DNA from: Psychromonas ossibalaenae ATCC BAA-1528
Lineage (GTDB): Bacteria; Pseudomonadota; Gammaproteobacteria; Enterobacterales; Psychromonadaceae
DNA length: 36,224 bases
Direction of reading: 5' to 3'
Assembly (NCBI RefSeq): GCF_000381745.1
Contig: NZ_KB907019.1
Span: forward strand, 1 to 36,224
In this document: piece by piece, positions 16,513 to 25,035 of the stretch
Numbering within the stretch: position 1 is the stretch's first letter
How the letters are laid out: every line of letters starts with the position of its first letter
Position numbers and translations under genes: made by a program
Notes under the pieces: generated by a model
What the model was told of the DNA's origin: nothing
The model's database searches: none
Seen by the model: only the letters and a program-made list of their open reading frames with translations

Positions 16513-16842
16513 GTTTCTGCCTGGCAATCATTTATTATTCCCTGTTTTATGTTTTTCGAATCCATGCTTCCTGTCCATATATTGTTATTCGCATGTAGAA
16601 TCCGTACCGAAGTAGATCCTAGTGAATCCAAAATATGCAAATGGATCCAGACCCGTCTTTAACATAAGCAACGCGTGCCGGTGGGTTGTAGTGTACATAT
16701 GAACTATATTTATAGAGAAGAATGGTTATGAACAATAATAAAGTTCAGCGCCAATATGGGTATAGTTTACTTAACTTGTTTAAGCACTATGGTTGTAAAA
16801 CTCAATGCATAGCTACACTCTTTCACCAAAGGCTATGGCTAT
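16513..16842. other. Intergenic region before the solute-binding-like gene
   Basis: About 330 bp without a convincing gene. A 56-codon frame from 16729 overlaps the next gene but has no family resemblance. No repeat or regulatory site was recognised. Confidence 0.4.
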
Positions 16843-17541
16843 ATGAAAAAATTTATATTCGTTATTCTGTTTATAAGCTCGGCAGCTTGGGGCAATGACT
16901 CCCTAAAAATTGGATGTTTAGAAGGGGCCATTGGAGCGGATATATTTTTTGAAATTCTAACTGAAGCCTGTAATTTATCAAAAATTAATTGTGAACGTAT
17001 TAGGTGGCCAAGTGAACGCACATTAAAAATGGCAGAATTAAGCGAAATCGACGGCGATGGACCACGTAATCCTAATGTTGAAAAATATTATTCAAAGTTA
17101 GTCCGAGTCGATTTTAATTTTTTTGATGTGGAGTTTGTTGGATTCGGTCGTAACCCTAAGATTAAGTTAAACTCCTGGAGCGATCTCGAAAAATTTAGTT
17201 TTGCTTACCCTAGAGGGTGGAAGATTTTTGATAAAAAAACGCCGAAACAAGGACGAATAGTAAGGGAATCTCCTGCCCAGTTACTAGCAATGGTAGAAAA
17301 AAATAGAATAGATTTAATTCTATTGACCAAGTGGGATGGATTAGAGCTGGTGAAACATTCTCCTGAAATTAATTTGCTCCCCGGGGTACTGGAAAAGATG
17401 CCTCAATACCTTTATCTAAGTCCTAATAAGGCCTATTTAGCTCCGAAATTAATTGAGTCGTTGAAACAGATGCGTAAACAGGGGAAAATTAAAAAAATAA
17501 TTAACGCAATCCTTGAAGAAAGGTTGAAAACAGCGGCTTAA
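16843..17541 (+). CDS. Periplasmic solute-binding-like protein (SBP family 3 type)
   Basis: The 232-residue protein has a clear signal peptide (MKKFIFVILFISSAAWG, cleavage near residue 17). The mature part begins with a strand of the type LKIGCLEG and contains E-I-L-T-E-A and RWPSERTLKMAELSEIDGDG, then later SPAQLLAMVEKNRIDLILLT. These are the usual landmarks of short family-3 extracellular solute-binding proteins (amino acid or ecto-sensor type). No transporter permease or ATPase gene is next to it, so the protein is an orphan. Such stand-alone proteins are frequent in marine gammaproteobacteria and their ligands are unknown. The C-terminus is lysine-rich. Confidence 0.65.
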   Translation: MKKFIFVILFISSAAWGNDSLKIGCLEGAIGADIFFEILTEACNLSKINCERIRWPSERTLKMAELSEIDGDGPRNPNVEKYYSKLVRVDFNFFDVEFVGFGRNPKIKLNSWSDLEKFSFAYPRGWKIFDKKTPKQGRIVRESPAQLLAMVEKNRIDLILLTKWDGLELVKHSPEINLLPGVLEKMPQYLYLSPNKAYLAPKLIESLKQMRKQGKIKKIINAILEERLKTAA

Positions 17542-17784
17542 TACCTATCTATATTGTGCCGGAGAAATTAGGCTCTGTTTCAATATACTGGTGCAGCCTA
17601 TATGTAGATTGAAAAATCTGCTGAGAATTAAGGTTTGAATAGCTTTCTCTAAACCAGGCATAAATAATGCTGTAAATACTTTGTCACGAACCCTAGCACT
17701 TTTCCATCAATACTTCGGTTAGCTCCCATTCAGTGTTATATTCGCCTAACTAGATTTTACTGTCACTTTTTCATTGGACCTGCT
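17542..17784. other. Intergenic region before holD
   Basis: A TTTCAATATAC / GTAGATTGAAA inverted repeat (10 of 11) lies at about 17578-17614. No gene was found. The holD promoter should be near the right end. Confidence 0.35.
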
Positions 17785-18177
17785 ATGAAGCACCAACAAG
17801 CTGTTTATTTACAAGAAATGGGAATTACCCGCTGGCAGGTCCGTAAACCAAATTTATTTCCCCGCTTTAATAATGCCGATCCAGTTGATTTAAAAAACTA
17901 TTCATTATTGGTGATCTGTTCAAATGAAGATTTTCAGCATCCGTTAATGGGAAAGATACTCAGTGCTTTTAAATTTAAAGCGGATGATGTGTATCACTGC
18001 TCAATGAGTGAATTTGAAGATCAGCAGGGCGATTTACCTGAGTATATCTGGACAACCGTTGGTGAAATTAATCAGCCCCAGGGGCACAAATTATTAACTT
18101 CTCCCTCTTTACCCTATCTTGCTGACCATCCAGAAGATAAAAAATCCCTATGGAAACAATTCTGTGCCTTTAATTAA
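17785..18177 (+). CDS. holD: DNA polymerase III psi subunit HolD
   Basis: HolD joins the clamp loader to the chi subunit and through it to SSB at the replication fork. The 130-residue protein (E. coli 137) has the family opening LQEMGITRWQVRKP, which is the part that contacts chi and the clamp loader. Its end, ADHPEDKKSLWKQFCAF, corresponds to the L-W-Q-Q-I segment of E. coli psi. The middle is poorly conserved, as is usual in this family. It overlaps rimI by 14 bases, and holD-rimI is also the E. coli order, which supports both calls. Confidence 0.9.
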   Translation: MKHQQAVYLQEMGITRWQVRKPNLFPRFNNADPVDLKNYSLLVICSNEDFQHPLMGKILSAFKFKADDVYHCSMSEFEDQQGDLPEYIWTTVGEINQPQGHKLLTSPSLPYLADHPEDKKSLWKQFCAFN

Positions 18178-18628
18178 TAAAAATAACCTGCAGATTTTGG
18201 CAATGAGTCTGGGGGATATTGAGGCTGTTCATAATATCGAACAGCAGAGTCATAGCCACCCCTGGTCAAAAAAACTGTTTCTAAGTAATTTTGGAAAACG
18301 CTACTTTAACCATGTTCTATTAGCTGATAATCAGGTGCTTGCTTATTTTGTTGCAAGCTCGGTTGCCGGGGAGGTAACTTTAATGAATATTGCTGTTTCT
18401 CCGGACTGTCAGGGTAAAGGTTTAGGGCGTCTGCTGTTACAGTACCTGCTGGACTTTTCTCTGGCAAATAATGAGCAGGAGATATGGCTGGAGGTACGAG
18501 CTTCAAATGTGAGTGCATTAAGTTTGTATCATAAGCTGGGGTTCGTTGAAGTAGATCGGCGCAAAGGTTATTACCCAAGCGAAAGCGGCCGGGAAGATGC
18601 CGTGATAATGTGCTGCTATCTTAAATAA
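18164..18628 (+). CDS. rimI: Ribosomal protein S18 alanine N-acetyltransferase RimI
   Basis: RimI acetylates the N-terminal alanine of ribosomal protein S18. The GNAT fold is clear: HNIEQQSHSHPW near the start, MNIAVSPDCQGKGLGRLLL with the acetyl-CoA Q-x-x-G-x-G loop, then WLEVRASNVSALSLYHKLGF and YYPSESGREDAVIM. The start was set to the GTG at 18164 (154 residues, E. coli 148), with GGAAA seven bases upstream. A TTG at 18119 would add unrelated residues, and the ATG at 18203 would cut the first strand. The 14-base overlap with holD suggests translational coupling. Confidence 0.9.
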   Translation: MPLINKNNLQILAMSLGDIEAVHNIEQQSHSHPWSKKLFLSNFGKRYFNHVLLADNQVLAYFVASSVAGEVTLMNIAVSPDCQGKGLGRLLLQYLLDFSLANNEQEIWLEVRASNVSALSLYHKLGFVEVDRRKGYYPSESGREDAVIMCCYLK

Positions 18629-18717
18629 TCAAGATCCTGCCGCCTTTTGTGCATTGTTAATATTAAAAAATAACTTAAGACGTAATTAATATTTTTATTA
18701 AAAACTGGAAACAAATC

Positions 18718-19461
18718 ATGATATCTAAAAATCAGTTAAAACTCATCCACGCTCTTGAGCAGAAAAAACAGCGTAAAAAACACGGGCTGTTTTTAGTACA
18801 GGGAGAAAAAAATGTCGGTGAATTATTTAATTCTGATTTTACGGTAAAACAAATTTTTGCCACAAGCACCTACATTAACGAAAACAACAAACTGCTGGCA
18901 GAAAAAGACCTGGTGGCGATGACTGTTGAAGCAACTGAAGAAGAGCTAAAAAAAGCCGGCACTTTAGTTTCAAATAACAGTGTTATTGCCGTGGTTGAGT
19001 GTAAACAAAGCGAAGCCCCGCAGATTCGTGGTAACGAGCTGATTTTAGTGTTAGATCAGGTTGGTGATCCAGGAAACTTAGGTACGATTATTCGTGTTGC
19101 TGACTGGTATGGTATCGAGCAGGTTGTCTGCAGCCCAGACTGCGCAGACTTTTATAATCCGAAAGTGATTGCCGCCAGCATGGGCTCATTTGCTCGAGTA
19201 AAGGTGAGTTTTACAGATTTAACTGAGTATTTATCTAAGCAGAGCAAGCCGGTTTATGGCGCTTTCTTAGAAGGAGAAAATATCCATAAAACACAATTAG
19301 CGAAGAGTGCATTTATTGTTATGGGCAGTGAGTCACATGGAATCTCAGATGAAATAGCTAAATTCATTACAGATAAGATAACCATTCCCAGCTTTGGGCA
19401 GGCAGAGTCGTTAAACGTGGCGATGGCAACAGGCATTATTTTAGATAATTTTAAGCGTTGA
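18718..19461 (+). CDS. SpoU (TrmH-family) RNA 2'-O-methyltransferase
   Basis: The 247-residue protein has an N-terminal RNA-binding substrate domain of the kind found in RlmB-like enzymes (FLVQGEKNVGEL) and a knotted SPOUT domain. Its three motifs are DQVGDPGNLGTIIR, GSESHGIS and IPSFGQAESLNVAMATGI. It should methylate a ribose in rRNA or tRNA, but the target nucleotide cannot be told. The opening MISKNQLKLIHALEQKKQRK resembles Bacteroidetes members more than E. coli RlmB, TrmH or YsgA, in my recollection, which hints at transfer. A diverged copy of its last 30 codons follows immediately downstream. Confidence 0.88.
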   Translation: MISKNQLKLIHALEQKKQRKKHGLFLVQGEKNVGELFNSDFTVKQIFATSTYINENNKLLAEKDLVAMTVEATEEELKKAGTLVSNNSVIAVVECKQSEAPQIRGNELILVLDQVGDPGNLGTIIRVADWYGIEQVVCSPDCADFYNPKVIAASMGSFARVKVSFTDLTEYLSKQSKPVYGAFLEGENIHKTQLAKSAFIVMGSESHGISDEIAKFITDKITIPSFGQAESLNVAMATGIILDNFKR

Positions 19462-19470
19462 TAGTAACGG

Positions 19471-19564
19471 AATAAAATCACTATCCACCATTAATTCAGG
19501 CAAAGCTGAGTCATTAAATGTGGTGATGGCAACGGCTATTATTTTAGACAATTTCAAACGTTAG
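19471..19564 (+). pseudogene. Diverged 3'-end remnant of a SpoU methyltransferase
   Basis: Bases 19496-19564 read SGKAESLNVVMATAIILDNF, then K-R and a stop, against FGQAESLNVAMATGIILDNF-KR at the end of the intact gene just upstream. Bases 19471-19488 continue the match (K-I-T-I) after a frameshift and a stop. The nucleotide sequences differ at many third positions, so this is an old or foreign copy, not a recent tandem duplication. No start codon or ribosome site is present. Confidence 0.88.
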
Positions 19565-19603
19565 AATAGATTGAATTCAGTCGATATGGATTTGTACGCT
19601 GAG

Positions 19604-20101
19604 CTAGCTCTCGCCGAGAAAGCTTGGCTTCAAAGTGCTTCTACACCCCTTACACAAATATTTAGCACCTTTTAATACCTTATTATGCCTGCGGACTGTC
19701 AGCTGGTGGCTGGTGCATAAGCATTGGTATTCAAACTGCTGACCAATGACATCTTTAATATCTAAGTTATGGGTGGTTTTGGCCGGACAGTTAAATACTT
19801 CTATCATCACCTGCTGCCATTCTTTACCATGCGGGCGTACTTTTCCGTAAAGCTGGTAAGTAATCAGGTGTGCGACTTCATGGGCTACAACCTGCTGTAG
19901 AAATTCATTCTGGTTCTGTTTAAACAGGACGGGATTAAATTTTATCAGGTTACGCTGCAGGTGTGCTGTACCGGCACTTTTACCGCGCTGATTGTACAGA
20001 TATGCAGGGCGCTTAAAAGGGCGATCAAAAAAGCACTCGGCCAAAATGAAACAATCTTCACCTTTGACTTGGAGTGCTTTCTTATCATCTAAACTAAGCA
20101 T
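19604..20101 (-). CDS. sprT: SprT-family zinc metalloprotein
   Basis: The 165-residue protein carries the zinc-protease motif H74-E-V-A-H78 in VVAHEVAHLITY, preceded by RGKSAGTAHLQRNLIKFNP and followed by RPHGKEWQQVM. A C-terminal zinc ribbon (YQCLCTSHQLTVRRH ... YLCKGC) completes the family layout. E. coli SprT has the same segments; its substrate is not established. The N-terminus is slightly shorter than in E. coli. metK lies 15 bp upstream on the same strand, and in E. coli sprT is also near metK. Confidence 0.92.
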   Translation of the reverse strand: MLSLDDKKALQVKGEDCFILAECFFDRPFKRPAYLYNQRGKSAGTAHLQRNLIKFNPVLFKQNQNEFLQQVVAHEVAHLITYQLYGKVRPHGKEWQQVMIEVFNCPAKTTHNLDIKDVIGQQFEYQCLCTSHQLTVRRHNKVLKGAKYLCKGCRSTLKPSFLGES

Positions 20102-20116
20102 GCTTGTTTTTAAAAA

Positions 20117-21265
20117 TTAAAATGCATCTGCTTTTAGATCTTCAACTTTATTCAGTGATTCCCAAGGGAACTGTTCACGTCCAAAGTGACCGTAAGCCGC
20201 TGTTTCTTGATAAATCGGCTTAATAAGATCCAGCATTTCGATTAGACCGTAAGGACGAAGATCAAAGTGCTTACGAATTAAGTCGATGATCAGGTCTTTT
20301 TTAACTTTCTCAGTACCGAATGTTTCAACACTGATTGAAGTCGGCTCTGCAACACCAATTGCGTAAGAAACTTGGATCTCACAACGATCAGCAAGGCCAG
20401 CTGCAACGATATTTTTAGCAACGTAACGCGCTGCATATGCCGCACTACGGTCAACTTTTGAAGGATCTTTACCAGAGAAGGCACCGCCGCCGTGACGTGC
20501 TGTACCGCCGTAGGTATCAACAATGATTTTACGACCGGTCAGGCCGCAGTCACCTACAGGTCCGCCGATAACAAAACGGCCGGTTGGATTGATAAAGTAT
20601 TTAGTGTGCTCTGTCAGTAGTTCAGCAGGCAGTACGGGTTTGATAATCTCTTCCATTACCGCTTCAATTAAATCATCCTGTTTAATCTCTTCAGAATGCT
20701 GCGTTGACAGAACAACTGCATCGATACCGACAATTTTACCATGGTCATAAGCAAAGGTTACCTGGCTTTTTGCATCCGGGCGTAACCACGGCAGAATTTT
20801 CTTTTTACGAACATCTGCCTGGCGTTTAACCAGACGGTGTGCGTAAGTAACAGGTGCAGGCATGAAAACATCTGTTTCATTAGTTGCATAGCCAAACATT
20901 AAACCCTGGTCACCGGCGCCTTGCTCGTGCGGATCGCTGCGGTCAACACCCTGGTTAATATCCGGAGACTGTTTACCTACTACGTTTAATACAGCACAAG
21001 AGTCTGCATCAAAACCCATTTCTGAACTTGTGTAACCGATATCACGCACTGTTTTACGGGTGATCTCTTCGATATCAACCCATGCATCAGTGGTGATTTC
21101 ACCGCCAACCATTACCATGCCGGTTTTGACATAAGTCTCACAGGCAACACGTGCTTTTTTATCTTGTTTTAAAATTGCATCAAGTACCGCATCAGAAATC
21201 TGATCGGCGATTTTATCCGGATGACCTTCAGATACTGATTCTGAAGTAAATAAGTCACGTGACAT
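20117..21265 (-). CDS. metK: S-adenosylmethionine synthetase MetK
   Basis: MetK makes S-adenosylmethionine from methionine and ATP in the cytoplasm. The 382-residue protein (E. coli 384) has GHPDK at 14-18 with the active-site H15 and D17, the signature [12 protein letters not shown] at 116-127 and the phosphate-binding [21 protein letters not shown] lies six bases before the ATG. The upstream region carries tandem MetJ boxes, so the gene should be repressed when S-adenosylmethionine is plentiful. Confidence 0.97.
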   Translation of the reverse strand: MSRDLFTSESVSEGHPDKIADQISDAVLDAILKQDKKARVACETYVKTGMVMVGGEITTDAWVDIEEITRKTVRDIGYTSSEMGFDADSCAVLNVVGKQSPDINQGVDRSDPHEQGAGDQGLMFGYATNETDVFMPAPVTYAHRLVKRQADVRKKKILPWLRPDAKSQVTFAYDHGKIVGIDAVVLSTQHSEEIKQDDLIEAVMEEIIKPVLPAELLTEHTKYFINPTGRFVIGGPVGDCGLTGRKIIVDTYGGTARHGGGAFSGKDPSKVDRSAAYAARYVAKNIVAAGLADRCEIQVSYAIGVAEPTSISVETFGTEKVKKDLIIDLIRKHFDLRPYGLIEMLDLIKPIYQETAAYGHFGREQFPWESLNKVEDLKADAF

Positions 21266-21301
21266 GTGAGCTCCTAAAATAATAATAGCTTGAATAGATT
21301 T

Positions 21302-21325
21302 AGATGTTTTTCCATCTAGACGTCT
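21302..21325 (-). promoter_or_regulatory. MetJ operator of metK
   Basis: Three adjacent 8-bp met boxes: AGATGTTT (6 of 8), TTCCATCT (4 of 8) and AGACGTCT (perfect consensus). They lie 37-60 bp before the metK start. A possible -10 element (TAAGAT on the minus strand, 21327-21332) directly abuts the perfect box, so bound MetJ would block RNA polymerase. Confidence 0.85.
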
Positions 21326-21535
21326 ATCTTACATTTTTTTGTGATGAAAAACACTATAATATTTTTTAGAATAAGCGAAAAGGAGTTGTTTATTTAACTG
21401 CCGGATAGATAAATGGTCGTATTTTATTAATATATATGTTTATTACTTTTTATAAAAAAAGTTGTAAATTTAAGATATACTTAGGCCGCTTTAGATCCCT
21501 TGACTCCTATTCTGACTACTGTATTGAGCTGTATT

Positions 21536-22864
21536 ATGTTATTTCTGACTCGTTTAAAGGCGTTTATTTCATTTATTAATAATATGCCTAAACAACACTT
21601 TTTTGCTTTAATTATTCTCTTTGTCTTCCTGCTGGTTATCTCTTTTATTCCTGCCCATGAGCCGGAAGAGAAAAGCATAAAACGTCAGCTGGTTTTACCT
21701 ACTGCGGCCGCTCCTAGCGATGATTATGCCGTGGCAAAGCCGATAACTGCCGACAAAGATGAATATGATAAAGCCCTTCCGGACTTTTCCGGTAACCGGG
21801 AGGTCGAAATCGAAATTCAAGCGGGTGATACTCTGAGTGGTATTTTTCAGAAAGAAGGGTTGTCAGCCGCCTTACTGCAGGAGTTATTAGAAGTTGATAA
21901 ACAATACCTGCGTTTGGGTAATTTACTGCCGGGGCAGAAGGTTGACCTGTTAATTGATCCGGATAATAAGCTGCTTGCTTTAAACGTTATTATCGACCGT
22001 GCTAATACTTTAAGTTTCACTTTAAAAGATGAGCAGTACGTTTCTTTATTAGAAACAAAACCCGGTGAATGGCGAAACAGTTCTTTTCAGGGAAGTGTTA
22101 ACGGCAGCTTTTATGTAGATGCTAAAGAAGCGGGTTTATCTGCAGGGCAGATTCAGCAGGTATCCAGTGCACTGCAGGATAAGTTTGATTTCAATCGTCA
22201 GCTTCGTCCCGGTGACAGCTTTCATGTGTTAGTTGCCAAAAAGTATATTGACGGTGAATATAGCTTTGACAGTGAAGTACTCGCTATTTTGATTAAGACC
22301 CGTCATCAAACTTTCAGTGCCTTTTTGAATGAAGACGGCCGTTATTATGATACCGAAGGTAACGGTTTAACTAAAGCATATCGACGTTATCCGCTTAATG
22401 GAAAATACCGTATCAGCTCTTCATTTAACAACAAAAGACTGCATCCGATAACTAAAAGAATTAGCCCTCATAACGGCACTGATTTTGCCACACCTATTGG
22501 GACCAAGGTTTATGCCGTTGGTGACGGAGTGGTAATACGGGCCGGTTATCATCCGGCTGCTGGTAATTATATTGTGATTAAACATGGCCGAAAATATACC
22601 ACGCGTTTTTTGCATTTAAGTAAAATTCTGGTGCGTAAAGGACAGCGTGTGAAGATGGGCACTTTAATTGCTAAATCAGGTAATACCGGACGCTCTACAG
22701 GACCGCACTTACATTACGAATTTCACGTTTATAATAAACCGGTTGATGCGATGAAGGTGGATTTGCCGCTGTCACAGAAAGTGCCGAAAAAACAGCAGAA
22801 GGATTTTGTTAAGCGCCGAGATCTGTTCTTAAAAGAGATGTCGCAGACTTATGCTTCGTTGTGA
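21536..22864 (+). CDS. mepM: Murein DD-endopeptidase MepM
   Basis: MepM cleaves peptide cross-links in peptidoglycan to allow wall growth. From the ATG at 21536 the protein has 442 residues, matching E. coli MepM (440), and starts MLFLTRLKAFISFINNMPK like its relatives. A TTG at 21500 would add 12 unconserved residues. One membrane anchor spans about 21-38. A LysM/OapA-like region (VEIEIQAGDTLSGIF) follows, then the M23 peptidase domain with zinc ligands H312 and D316 (HNGTD) and H393 in PHLHYE; H391 is the accompanying active-site histidine. It is transcribed divergently from metK. No convincing ribosome site was seen. Confidence 0.92.
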   Translation: MLFLTRLKAFISFINNMPKQHFFALIILFVFLLVISFIPAHEPEEKSIKRQLVLPTAAAPSDDYAVAKPITADKDEYDKALPDFSGNREVEIEIQAGDTLSGIFQKEGLSAALLQELLEVDKQYLRLGNLLPGQKVDLLIDPDNKLLALNVIIDRANTLSFTLKDEQYVSLLETKPGEWRNSSFQGSVNGSFYVDAKEAGLSAGQIQQVSSALQDKFDFNRQLRPGDSFHVLVAKKYIDGEYSFDSEVLAILIKTRHQTFSAFLNEDGRYYDTEGNGLTKAYRRYPLNGKYRISSSFNNKRLHPITKRISPHNGTDFATPIGTKVYAVGDGVVIRAGYHPAAGNYIVIKHGRKYTTRFLHLSKILVRKGQRVKMGTLIAKSGNTGRSTGPHLHYEFHVYNKPVDAMKVDLPLSQKVPKKQQKDFVKRRDLFLKEMSQTYASL

Positions 22865-22976
22865 TAAGAAACAACTTTTTTCAGATGTAAATTTTATTTA
22901 ATGTGTTTCATGCGGCTATTGTGAATTACGTAAATATGACTATATTGTAATTATGCCAATTAATTAGGATAGTTAG

Positions 22977-23321
22977 ATGTTATTAAACAGTGATGCATAT
23001 GATGCTTGTATAAGCTATTTTGCTGATAATTTAGATATTTTTGAAGGCCAGAATGGTTCTGAACAGGGCGAGTTGATTTCTGATATTGTCTCTGATCAGG
23101 TTGCAGACATGCTTCTCTGTTTTTGTCAGCAGCAGCCGCAGCTGAGTAATAAAACGCGGCTTGTGGTTATTGCTGAAGGTGACAAACTGGTTGAGGATAT
23201 TGAACAGATCTTAGGAAGATTATGGGATGAGCCTGCCAGCAGCGCGCAAATTGAATTTATTGAAGAATACTTCTTATTACTTAAAAACAGTTTAGATTCA
23301 CAAGTTCCGATGAATGCTTAG
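22977..23321 (+). CDS. DUF3802-like small acidic protein
   Basis: The 114-residue acidic protein has no signal peptide or membrane segment. Its length and pattern (an opening Y-x-x-x-I-x-Y-x-x-x-N-L, a central S-D-x-x-x-x-Q-V-A, then QQPQLS with R-L-x-V-I, and a helical end with IEFIEEY) resemble the DUF3802 family of Vibrio and Shewanella. Function is unknown. An AGGA seven bases before the ATG supports the start, and a strong terminator follows. The family call is from memory of the pattern. Confidence 0.65.
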   Translation: MLLNSDAYDACISYFADNLDIFEGQNGSEQGELISDIVSDQVADMLLCFCQQQPQLSNKTRLVVIAEGDKLVEDIEQILGRLWDEPASSAQIEFIEEYFLLLKNSLDSQVPMNA

Positions 23322-23343
23322 ATAGTTTTTTTCTGCAGGCACT

Positions 23344-23378
23344 AAAAACCAGTACCGCTTAACGGTATTGGTTTTTTT
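23344..23378. terminator. Bidirectional terminator between DUF3802 gene and rsd
   Basis: AAAAACCAGTACCG (23344-23357) pairs with CGGTATTGGTTTTT (23363-23376), with one G-T wobble, around a 5-base loop, then further T. It lies between two converging genes. Confidence 0.88.
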
Positions 23379-23399
23379 ATTTCCTGGTCGACAGTTAAT

Positions 23400-23873
23400 C
23401 TACGCTAAAGTGTGGTGCAGATGCACGACTTCCAATAACTGGTCTTCACGTTCAAAACGACCTTCCATAATCTGACCTAACTCTGATAAATCTCTATCAA
23501 AATCCAGCAGCGCTTTGTCATTAGCAGATTCTGCATATTTGTCATTAAAGTTCAGGGCCGTATCGGTTGTGGTGGTGATACGGGAATATAGCTCCTGTGC
23601 AATTTTCAGGTTGTTGTCACCGTCTAATTTGCATTGAGAAATGATCTGCTCGTAAACCTCAAAGTGTCCGGTTGATGCGTAGTCGAGTAACAGCTGGCAG
23701 AATGTAGTGATTTTTTGTTGTTCTGGTAAGCAGCGGGTTGCCTGCTGGTAAGGTGGTAAACCTGCTAATTCACAATATAAAACAACCAGGTTTTGACGCT
23801 CTTCCAGCCAGTTGTCAATAACAGTAAGGGTGCCGCCCCACTCTTCTTTTGCTTGTTCTAATTTGGTCAGCAT
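23400..23873 (-). CDS. rsd: Anti-sigma-70 factor Rsd
   Basis: Rsd binds the housekeeping sigma-70 factor and favours alternative sigma factors in stationary phase. The 157-residue protein (E. coli 158) is a helical bundle with the family landmarks MLTKLEQAKEEWGG, IDNWLEERQNLVVLY, FCQLLLDYASTGHFEVYEQI and LGQIMEGRFEREDQLLE. AAGGAA precedes the ATG. It is divergent from nudC; rsd-nudC-hemE is the known Enterobacterial order. Confidence 0.93.
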   Translation of the reverse strand: MLTKLEQAKEEWGGTLTVIDNWLEERQNLVVLYCELAGLPPYQQATRCLPEQQKITTFCQLLLDYASTGHFEVYEQIISQCKLDGDNNLKIAQELYSRITTTTDTALNFNDKYAESANDKALLDFDRDLSELGQIMEGRFEREDQLLEVVHLHHTLA

Positions 23874-24106
23874 ATAGCTTCCTTTTGAGTAGACATCGGT
23901 TTCATAAACTAAAAACTAAAGAAAATTATCCTGATCGTCAACTTGAATTTGAGTTTGAAGATAATCTTCCTGTATAACTGTGAGCTTTAGCCAGTCCCGT
24001 TAATTGTTATTCAGATCATTTAAGTCTATGTAATTATTAGCTTCCCAATTGTTGGGTAATGGATATTATTTGCTTTAAAAGTAATCTGAGCCGTTAAGGA
24101 ATTAAA

Positions 24107-24919
24107 ATGAAATCAAAAGATAAGAACATTAACCATCAGGAAAATGCCTGGTGGTTCATTCTTGCTCAAGGAGAGATAGTGCTGCAGCCGCAGGGAAGCT
24201 TTGTGCCTTACGGCTGCCTTGATGATTTAACTTTTTCAGCGCAGCTGGTCGCCGATAAAATAAAAATTGGTGATTATCAGTCAAGCCCCTGTTATCTGGT
24301 GGAACTGCCGGAGAAGCTCGATGTTGGTCTCGGGGAATACTCTCAATTGCGCTCACTGCTTGGGACTGTGGATGATGCTTTATTCGATATGGCCGGGCGT
24401 GCTTTTCAAATATCGTTGTTTTATAAGACGCACCAGTTTTGCGGGCAGTGCGGACAAAAAATGCAGGCTATTAACTGGGAAACGGCAATGAAGTGTTATC
24501 ACTGTCAGCATCGTACTTATCCGCGGGTGTCTCCCTGTATTATTGTCGGGATCCGTAAAGAAAAACAGATCCTGCTGGCACTGCATCAGCGCCATAAAAA
24601 AGATAACCGTCCTGTTTACACGACGCTGGCTGGTTTTACTGAAGCGGGAGAAACCTTAGAGACTTGTGTCGAAAGAGAGGTTTATGAAGAATCAGGTATT
24701 AAAATAAAAAATATTCAATATGTTACTAGTCAGCCCTGGCCTTTTCCACACTCTTTGATGATGGGGTTTACAGCGGAATATAGAGATGGAAATATTTCGA
24801 TTGACCCGAAAGAGCTCTGCTCTGCCGCCTGGTACGATATCGATGATTTACCTGTGCTGCCGAACCCCGGCACACTTGCACGAAAACTTATCGATAAATT
24901 AATCGACCAGTGTAGTTAG
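24107..24919 (+). CDS. nudC: NAD(H) pyrophosphatase / RNA deNADding enzyme NudC
   Basis: NudC hydrolyses NADH and removes NAD caps from RNA 5' ends. The 270-residue protein has a four-cysteine zinc ribbon (C112, C115, C130, C133), a Nudix box at 176-198 (GFTEAGETLETCVEREVYEE) and the NudC-specific SQPWPFPHS at 208-216. Length is near that of E. coli NudC (257). AAGGAAT lies before the ATG. With rppH, this window encodes both known bacterial 5'-end RNA Nudix decapping enzymes. hemE follows in the same direction. Confidence 0.95.
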   Translation: MKSKDKNINHQENAWWFILAQGEIVLQPQGSFVPYGCLDDLTFSAQLVADKIKIGDYQSSPCYLVELPEKLDVGLGEYSQLRSLLGTVDDALFDMAGRAFQISLFYKTHQFCGQCGQKMQAINWETAMKCYHCQHRTYPRVSPCIIVGIRKEKQILLALHQRHKKDNRPVYTTLAGFTEAGETLETCVEREVYEESGIKIKNIQYVTSQPWPFPHSLMMGFTAEYRDGNISIDPKELCSAAWYDIDDLPVLPNPGTLARKLIDKLIDQCS

Positions 24920-25035
24920 CTCTCAAAATGTACATTTTAGGCTGACAGTAAATAATTAAGCGATATAAAAGATGTTAAAAGTGATAGCATACTTGCAACA
25001 TATAAATAGCTAAATTTTAATGGAATTAAATAAGT

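Noticed and set aside
16295..16615. 106-residue ORF across the tRNA-Trp gene
   Set aside because: It reads through the tRNA and its terminator, so it cannot be a real protein gene.
16729..16899. 56-codon ORF upstream of the solute-binding-like gene
   Set aside because: It overlaps the signal peptide of the real gene in another frame, has no strong ribosome site and resembles no family known to me.
17570..17620. IS remnant before holD
   Set aside because: The short inverted repeat is suggestive, but no transposase fragment or second end was found.
18119..18163. RimI start at the TTG at 18119
   Set aside because: It would overlap holD by 59 bases, has no ribosome site and adds unconserved residues; the GTG at 18164 fits better.
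21500..21535. MepM start at the TTG at 21500
   Set aside because: The family length and N-terminus agree with the ATG at 21536.
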